Source: Candidatus Neomarinimicrobiota bacterium (GTDB lineage: Bacteria > Fidelibacterota > UBA8477 > JABMPR01). Taken from it: DNA of 51,530 nt. The position numbers were made by a program, and so were the translations under genes. The notes beneath the pieces are model-generated. The model was not told the DNA's origin. It made no database searches and saw only the letters and a program-made list of their open reading frames with translations. Of this stretch, positions 46,411 to 51,530 are shown piece by piece (position 1 is the stretch's first letter; every line of letters starts with the position of its first letter). The stretch covers positions 1 to 51,530 of the forward strand of contig JADHUM010000023.1 of the NCBI GenBank assembly GCA_016784545.1, read 5' to 3'.

Positions 46411-48833
46411 GACTTTCTAAAACCATCCTGGCCTTTGTACTCCTGCTCATCCTCTTCAACCTATTGAACAATAGTCAGGGCAGTATACCACCTCTGGGAA
46501 AATTTTTAAATCCCTTCGCAGGATTCTGGCAGAATGGTGAGAATCTGGACCAGATAGATGAAGTGCTTGATGTAAAGGGGTTGCGGGATGAAGTACAGGT
46601 GGTTTGGGATGAGCGTCAAGTCCCGCATATTTTCGCTGAAAACACTTATGATATTTATTTCGCACAGGGTTTTTTAACAGCTCGGCATCGCCTGTGGCAA
46701 ATGGAATTCCAAACCCACGTGGCAGCAGGACGCGTTTCAGAAATCATAGGTGACAAAGCGCTGGAATTCGATAGAATGCAGCGTCGTCGTGGTTTGTTAA
46801 TGGCTGCCGAAAACACCATACAGCACATGGATGAAGATGCTGAAACACATCTTATTCTGCAGGCCTATGCCAATGGTGTCAATGCCTGGATTGAGTCTCT
46901 CTCTCCAGCAACACTGCCCCTGGAATACAAGCTTCTAAACTATGAGCCTGAGGTGTGGTCAACCCTGAAAACAGCCCTGCTCTTGAAGTTCATGGCCTGG
47001 GATTTAACCGGACGCAATTCAGAAATGGACATGAGCATTATTCAGGCGACATTGGGTGAGGAATTTGTGAACACCTATTATCCCCGGCACACCCCTCGCA
47101 CTGATCCAGTGATTCCAGCAGGCAAACCGTGGCGCTTTGAAGCCATGGAGCCAGATTCCCTACCACCCGCCTTTGTACCGCAGTTTGTTAAGGATCTTCG
47201 AAAAGGTGAGCCAGACGAAGACAATGGGAGCAATAACTGGGCGGTTTCAGGTGATAAAACTGCTTCAGGATTTCCCATGTTAGCCAATGACCCACATCTT
47301 GGATTAAAGCTGCCATCCATATGGTACGAGATCCAACTGACCACGCCTGACATGAATGTTTATGGTGTTTCCATGCCAGGTGCTCCTGCTGTTATCGTCG
47401 GATTTAACAGGGATGTTGCCTGGGGTGTCACCAATGCAGCAAGCGACGTTCTGGATTGGTTTGAAATTGAATTTAAAGATAGTACGTATTCTGAATATCT
47501 CTACATGGGTGAATGGATAAAATCAGATATGCGAATTGAAGAAATCTTTATCAGGGATGAGGATACGGTTCTGGATAGTTTTGCCATTACTCGCTTTGGA
47601 CCGCTGGTTTATTTCGGTGAAAGCGTGCTGGAAAATGGGCATCCCACTGGCCTGGCCATGCGTTGGTCTGCCCATGATCCCTCTAATGAAATGCTTGCCG
47701 TTCGAAACATGAATCTGGCCACAGATAGAGAGACTTTTTATACAGCCATCGAAGATTTTGAAGCACCAGGACAAAATTTCGCCATGATAGCCAGGGGTGG
47801 CGATATTTCCATCCGCCACAATGGCAAATATCCATTGCGTGGTCAGGATCAAGGCAAGTTTGTCAGGGCCGGACGGGATACCATTGGTGAGTGGCAGGAT
47901 TGGATTCCCTACGAGCAACTCCCTGCTATTTCAAACCCCTGGAGTGGCTATGTCAGTTCCGCCAACCAGAATCCAGTTGGCAAAAAGTATCCTTACTACC
48001 TGGGTTGGGATTACGATGATTACGAGCGGGGTTCTCGCATCAATGATCGCCTTAAGGCATTGAGCAAAATCAAATTCGGAGACATGCAGGATCTGCATAT
48101 GGACAATTTTAATAAGCAGGCTGAGCTTATGTTGCCATTTCTACTCAAACAGATTGACCAGAAAAATCTTTCTGGTGATATGAAGATCATCTTAAAAGAT
48201 CTTCAAAGTTGGAATTATGTCTCAGCCCCTCATGAAAAATCAGCCTGGGTTTACAAGCAATGGTGGTTGCGTTTAGAAAAAGCTATCTGGAACGATGAAT
48301 TGAATATTTTGGGTGAGATTAGAAAAATCCCCACCCGGTCGGTGACGGCCAGACTCCTTTTAAACAGGGCAAGATTGGTTTACTATGATGACATCAATAC
48401 GCCTGAGAAGGAGAGTCGAGCCGAGATCATCAATCACGCCTTTAAACAAACCATAGTGGAACTGACAGAGGCGTTGGGACCTTATGGCGAAGCCTGGGAA
48501 CTGGGTAGAGCCAGAGGAACGGATATCAATCACCTCCTCTCTGTCAAAGGTCTGGGACGAACCGGGCTTTACACAGGCGGTGGCGTTGGAATTGTGAATG
48601 CCACCAAGAAAGACCACGGTCCTTCCTGGCGCATGTTGGTGGAAATAGGTGATCACCCCACAGCCAAAGGAATATTCCCTGGAGGCCAGTCAGGGAACCC
48701 TGGATCCCCTTATTATGACAATGCAGTGAATGACTGGGTTGCAGGTAAATATTATGATATTCATTTTCTGGACTCCCCTGTTATAGACTCTAATTCAAAA
48801 CTCTCATTGACTCGCTTAAGGAATTATCAATGA
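46407..48833 (+). CDS. Penicillin acylase family Ntn-hydrolase
   Basis: The 808-residue exported amidase. N-terminal membrane/signal segment at about 5-21. The autoprocessing site is Gly274/Ser275 in DNGSNNWAVSG, where Ser becomes the N-terminal nucleophile of the beta chain. The alpha chain carries DERQVPHIFAENTYDIYFAQ and GFLTARHRLWQMEFQ; the beta chain carries LANDPHLGLKLPSIWYEIQL. Such enzymes cut N-acyl bonds, including acyl-homoserine lactones and beta-lactam side chains; substrate here unknown. Starts within the HAD stop and is followed by an ATGA-overlapping membrane gene. Confidence 0.93.
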   Translation: MRLSKTILAFVLLLILFNLLNNSQGSIPPLGKFLNPFAGFWQNGENLDQIDEVLDVKGLRDEVQVVWDERQVPHIFAENTYDIYFAQGFLTARHRLWQMEFQTHVAAGRVSEIIGDKALEFDRMQRRRGLLMAAENTIQHMDEDAETHLILQAYANGVNAWIESLSPATLPLEYKLLNYEPEVWSTLKTALLLKFMAWDLTGRNSEMDMSIIQATLGEEFVNTYYPRHTPRTDPVIPAGKPWRFEAMEPDSLPPAFVPQFVKDLRKGEPDEDNGSNNWAVSGDKTASGFPMLANDPHLGLKLPSIWYEIQLTTPDMNVYGVSMPGAPAVIVGFNRDVAWGVTNAASDVLDWFEIEFKDSTYSEYLYMGEWIKSDMRIEEIFIRDEDTVLDSFAITRFGPLVYFGESVLENGHPTGLAMRWSAHDPSNEMLAVRNMNLATDRETFYTAIEDFEAPGQNFAMIARGGDISIRHNGKYPLRGQDQGKFVRAGRDTIGEWQDWIPYEQLPAISNPWSGYVSSANQNPVGKKYPYYLGWDYDDYERGSRINDRLKALSKIKFGDMQDLHMDNFNKQAELMLPFLLKQIDQKNLSGDMKIILKDLQSWNYVSAPHEKSAWVYKQWWLRLEKAIWNDELNILGEIRKIPTRSVTARLLLNRARLVYYDDINTPEKESRAEIINHAFKQTIVELTEALGPYGEAWELGRARGTDINHLLSVKGLGRTGLYTGGGVGIVNATKKDHGPSWRMLVEIGDHPTAKGIFPGGQSGNPGSPYYDNAVNDWVAGKYYDIHFLDSPVIDSNSKLSLTRLRNYQ

Positions 48834-49186
48834 TCAATATTTTTGTCCCTCTCGTAATTGTATTTCTCCTACAACTCATCTTCTATTCCTGGTGGTGGAT
48901 TATTGTGGTGCCCCTGGTTTTGGGGTTCTTTGAAAAAGATTCAGCATTAAAAGCCTCTGTGGGTACTGGACTGGGCGTTTTCCTGCTCTGGTTTGGAATG
49001 GCAGTATACCAATGGAAGAGTGGTGGGGAAATCATTGTCACCCGAATTGCTGAAGTCATGGGGGTGGGATCAGGTTTTGTGCTGGCCCTGGCCACGGGTT
49101 TGGTGGGCTTTCTGGTTGCCCTGGTGGCTGGTTATGCTGGATATTCATTGCGTAAAGTCTTGATCAAGGAATACCAGATTTCATGA
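48830..49186 (+). CDS. Small membrane protein
   Basis: The 118-residue protein with about four hydrophobic helices: 4-19, 22-34, 45-60 and 78-106. No family recognised. ATGA overlap with the penicillin acylase gene indicates coupled translation, so it may assist or locate that enzyme. Confidence 0.8.
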   Translation: MINIFVPLVIVFLLQLIFYSWWWIIVVPLVLGFFEKDSALKASVGTGLGVFLLWFGMAVYQWKSGGEIIVTRIAEVMGVGSGFVLALATGLVGFLVALVAGYAGYSLRKVLIKEYQIS

Positions 49187-49194
49187 CAAAAAAC

Positions 49195-49294
49195 GCTGAA
49201 CCGCAGAGAACGCGAAGAACGCAAAGTTTTTAGAGTAAAAGACTGGAAGAGTTATCAGCTAGGGCTGCGTTTCTGCGCGCTTTGCGAGAAGCTG
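49195..49294. repeat. 100-base intergenic repeat, copy 1
   Basis: Begins GCTGAACCGCAGAGAACG and contains CGCGAAGAACGCAAAG on one side and CTTTGCG near the other, giving an imperfect inverted layout. Copy 2 lies 117 bases downstream. Sequences with this CGCAGAG...CGCAAAG core are familiar as dispersed intergenic repeats. Confidence 0.8.
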
Positions 49295-49311
49295 TTTTCA
49301 TGAGAATAAAT

Positions 49312-49411
49312 GCTGAACCGCAGAGAACGCGAAGAACGCAAAGTTTTTTAGAGTAAAAGACTTGAAGAGTTATCAGATAGTCTGTGTCTCTGTGTGCTTT
49401 GCGAGGAGCTG
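49312..49411. repeat. 100-base intergenic repeat, copy 2
   Basis: Near-identical to 49195-49294 in its first 70 bases, more diverged in the last 30. An upstream GTG frame for the next gene begins inside it but is not needed. Confidence 0.8.
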
Positions 49412-49435
49412 CAGAAGAAAATCCTCAAGGATAAA

Positions 49436-50020
49436 ATGACAAAAGCTAAAGGTGATATCAATATTTACGAGGAACCCCTTCGAACAATCCCCCATAATGT
49501 GTTCAGGGATAACAATCCTGATTACGATGAATTAGAGCGCAGACCCAGAATGCCAGTGGTGGCTCTCCTAGACAATATCCGTAGTATGTTCAATGTGGGT
49601 TCCATGTTTCGGACAGCCGATGGAGCCTGGCTGGAAGAGATTATTATCACTGGCTATACCGCCTCACCTCCTCGAAAAGAAATCGCCAAGACAGCTTTGG
49701 GAGCAGAGTATTCAGTTCCCTGGAGAAGTATTCCTGACCCCGTTGATGCCATTCGCGCTTTGAAGCAGAGAGGCTATACAGCAATCGCACTTGAACACAC
49801 CACAAGGAGCCAATCCTACACCAGTGTGGAGTATAAATTCCCCCTGGTTTTCGTGGTGGGGAATGAAGGGGTGGGTGTTCAGGACGAGATTTTAAAAGAA
49901 TGTGATTTTGCAGTCGAACTCCCTCAGAACGGCATGAAAAGCTCCATGAATGTAGCCGTGGCTTTTGGAATCATGCTCTATGAATTGAGACGTCAATGGG
50001 ATGTGAAACATCAACCCTGA
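49436..50020 (+). CDS. TrmH/SpoU-family RNA 2'-O-methyltransferase
   Basis: The 194-residue SPOUT enzyme. Motif 1 NIRSMFNVGSMFRTAD, motif 2 FVVGNEGVGV, motif 3 ELPQNGMKSSMNVAVAFGIM. It methylates ribose in tRNA or rRNA; target unknown. ATG at 49436 has AAGGA upstream, which decides against a GTG at 49394 inside the repeat. Confidence 0.93.
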   Translation: MTKAKGDINIYEEPLRTIPHNVFRDNNPDYDELERRPRMPVVALLDNIRSMFNVGSMFRTADGAWLEEIIITGYTASPPRKEIAKTALGAEYSVPWRSIPDPVDAIRALKQRGYTAIALEHTTRSQSYTSVEYKFPLVFVVGNEGVGVQDEILKECDFAVELPQNGMKSSMNVAVAFGIMLYELRRQWDVKHQP

Positions 50021-50136
50021 CTGAGTAAATACAAATAATGTTGGTGAGACCCCTAACAATAATTAATACTAGCAATTTTTAAGTGGGGGCTTACTTTTTC
50101 ACGAATTGACATGGCTCACAGGGGGTTAATCAAGCT

Positions 50137-50165
50137 TTGAACTGTGTTATATTGATCCATATATT
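50137..50165 (+). promoter_or_regulatory. Sigma70-type promoter before the barrel-protein gene
   Basis: TTGAAC (50137-50142) and TATATT (50160-50165) are 17 bases apart, about 40 bases before the start codon. Confidence 0.65.
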
Positions 50166-50206
50166 AAACGATATTCAATCACAATAATATTCTTAAGGAG
50201 GAATTT

Positions 50207-51337
50207 ATGATTAAAAGGTTACTTGTTTCGATTTTAGCTCTCTCACTGGCTGTCGGTGCTTTTGGCCAGTCGTTGGAAGAGAATCTGGGCACCATGCTTA
50301 GTGATAATGCTGAGATGTATTTGATGCCACTGGGAGATGCATTTGGTGCATCAATGAACTCTGGATGGTATCACAGATCAAGGGTTCACAAAATGCTTGG
50401 TTTTGATATTAGTGTAAAAGCAATGGTTTCTGCTGTTCCCGAGGAGAGTGAGTTTTTTAACTTTGCTCTGAGTCAGACCAACATGGAATTTGATCTGGAT
50501 GGTATTATCGGTGAAGATGTCAATCCACTATTACTTTCATTTGATGATATTTACTATGGAACTGATACGCGGACTCCAACATTTTTTGGTCCTGCTGATA
50601 GTGCTGGCCTCCTGGTAACTAACACGGTTCACCTTGCAGGTTTGTTTGAAGATCACCTGAGAACAGAGATGACAACCCTGCTTACAAACCAGGGTGTAAA
50701 TGCTGCACTCATCCCTGGTTTGGTTAACCAGGCAATTGTTGATGCAAATCTGGATACCGAAGTAGCTAATATGAATCTAGATCTTCCACTGCCTCCTGGA
50801 ATTGGCTTGCCTGCCCTTCCCTTGGTCATGCCGCAGATTGCCCTGGGTCTCCCCATGGGTATCGAATTGACAGTCCGTGGCTTTCCAGAAGCGGAACTTG
50901 AAGATATTGGTACTTTCAGCATGTATGGTGGTGGTCTCCGCGTCAATGTTGATCAGTTTATTCCAATCCCACTTTTCCCTGTAGACATTACTGCTGGAGC
51001 TTTCTATTCACAGATGAGTATTGGTGATCTGATAGAGTCTTCAAATACTTCTATCGGTCTCCAGGTAGGAAAATCAATAAACCTCCTCATCTTTGGTGTT
51101 GGCATTTATGCTGATGCTGCTTACGAGATGAGCTCGTTGAGTATTGGTTATGATGTGGATCCAGAATTTGGTATTGAGGACAATCGTATTCAGTTTGACA
51201 TGGAACCCGATCCAGGTATGAGATTTGGTGCAGGTTTACACCTGAAATTGATCCCATTGACCTACTTCAATGTTCATGTGAGCCAAACACCAACCAACAG
51301 TGTTGTTACTGCTGGTTTTGGAATCTCTATGAGATAA
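50207..51337 (+). CDS. DUF6588-like outer-membrane beta-barrel protein
   Basis: The 376-residue secreted protein has a signal peptide ending FGQ (residue 21). The N-terminal part opens with YLMPLGDAFGASMNSGWYHR. A middle segment LPLPPGIGLPALPLVMPQIA precedes a series of short amphipathic strands. The C-terminal strand TAGFGISMR fits a membrane barrel. The overall pattern resembles DUF6588 proteins of FCB bacteria. AAGGAGGA ribosome site; terminator at 51359-51390. Confidence 0.75.
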   Translation: MIKRLLVSILALSLAVGAFGQSLEENLGTMLSDNAEMYLMPLGDAFGASMNSGWYHRSRVHKMLGFDISVKAMVSAVPEESEFFNFALSQTNMEFDLDGIIGEDVNPLLLSFDDIYYGTDTRTPTFFGPADSAGLLVTNTVHLAGLFEDHLRTEMTTLLTNQGVNAALIPGLVNQAIVDANLDTEVANMNLDLPLPPGIGLPALPLVMPQIALGLPMGIELTVRGFPEAELEDIGTFSMYGGGLRVNVDQFIPIPLFPVDITAGAFYSQMSIGDLIESSNTSIGLQVGKSINLLIFGVGIYADAAYEMSSLSIGYDVDPEFGIEDNRIQFDMEPDPGMRFGAGLHLKLIPLTYFNVHVSQTPTNSVVTAGFGISMR

Positions 51338-51358
51338 ATGATTCACTGTTTGTTTTTA

Positions 51359-51390
51359 AGAGGCCATCCTGAGGGGTGGCCTCTTTTTTT
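51359..51390 (+). terminator. Intrinsic terminator of the barrel-protein gene
   Basis: An 11-base-pair stem AGAGGCCATCC / GGGTGGCCTCT (one G-T) with loop TGAG, followed by seven T. A group II intron starts two bases later. Confidence 0.95.
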
Positions 51391-51392
51391 GC

Positions 51393-51530
51393 GTGTGCCG
51401 TGCATGGTTAATAACTAGGTGGTGCAAGTCCACTGTGGAGGATTGTAGTTTCCAACCACTAGTCGAGAGCAAGGGTGTCGTGGGTGACTGCGAATCTGAA
51501 GGAAGCTTAAGACAAATTTCCGAACTGAGG
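51393..51530 (+). mobile_element. 5' end of a group IIC intron (cut by window edge)
   Basis: Starts with the conserved 5' splice-site sequence GTGTG (51393-51397) and continues GCCGTGCATGG, close to the start of the Oceanobacillus iheyensis group IIC intron. It keeps domain I signatures GCAAGGGTGTC (51469-51479) and GAATCTGAAGGAAGC (51492-51506). It sits directly after an intrinsic terminator hairpin and T tract, the insertion site preferred by class C introns. Only the first 138 bases are visible; the reverse transcriptase gene, if any, lies beyond. Confidence 0.9.

Overview
This window is a chromosomal segment of a Gram-negative bacterium, probably from the FCB superphylum and perhaps a Marinimicrobia-like lineage. 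That placement is inference. It rests on secreted proteins whose signal peptides end in ...GQ or ...AQ, a DUF6588-like outer-membrane protein, acyl-CoA carboxytransferase metabolism and moderate GC. No rRNA, tRNA or CRISPR array was found.

Region 1 (1-9.5 kb). After upp on the + strand comes an eight-gene minus-strand operon read from one strong sigma70-type promoter at 9433-9461. In order it encodes two lipoproteins, a periplasmic coiled-coil/TPR protein, an outer-membrane-barrel/coiled-coil/TPR protein, MotA, MotB, a FliF-like protein and FliG. No other flagellar gene is present. The FliF-like protein has a cleavable signal peptide, a recognisable ring-building domain, a periplasmic coiled coil of about 187 residues, one membrane helix and a FliG-binding tail. 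This looks like a stator-driven rotor that works in the envelope rather than turning a flagellar filament, and it is the main candidate for an undescribed system.

Region 2 (9.7-22.6 kb). A long minus-strand block runs dnaN-recF-dciA-gyrB-gyrA-yggS-divIVA-(PNP-like remnant)-ssb-methyltransferase-nudix-mscS-CNNM. The replication core lies without dnaA. The gene after divIVA is a shortened purine nucleoside phosphorylase relative that has probably lost catalysis.

Region 3 (22.6-29.6 kb). Plus-strand genes: a small membrane protein without a normal start codon, priA, a membrane-anchored gluzincin peptidase, a REP-associated transposase inside its own palindromic repeats, a TPR/DUF1579-like protein, an NAD(P)-binding protein and a possible 27-residue membrane peptide.

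Region 4 (29.6-36.6 kb). A minus-strand group envC-like, holB, ricT, metG, tatD, rsmA serves cell-wall remodelling, replication and translation. A heptamer repeat element separates metG from tatD.

Region 5 (36.9-51.5 kb). Plus-strand genes: a cold-shock protein, an acyltransferase, an NTF2-like protein, an SDR, a P-loop kinase-like protein, an aldo/keto reductase, a B12-binding mutase subunit with an acyl-CoA carboxytransferase (propionate/methylmalonyl-CoA metabolism), a TPR protein, a glycosyltransferase, a HAD phosphatase, a penicillin acylase, a TrmH-family methyltransferase and a DUF6588-like barrel protein. Directly after the terminator of the last gene the window enters the 5' end of a group IIC intron, which the window edge cuts off.
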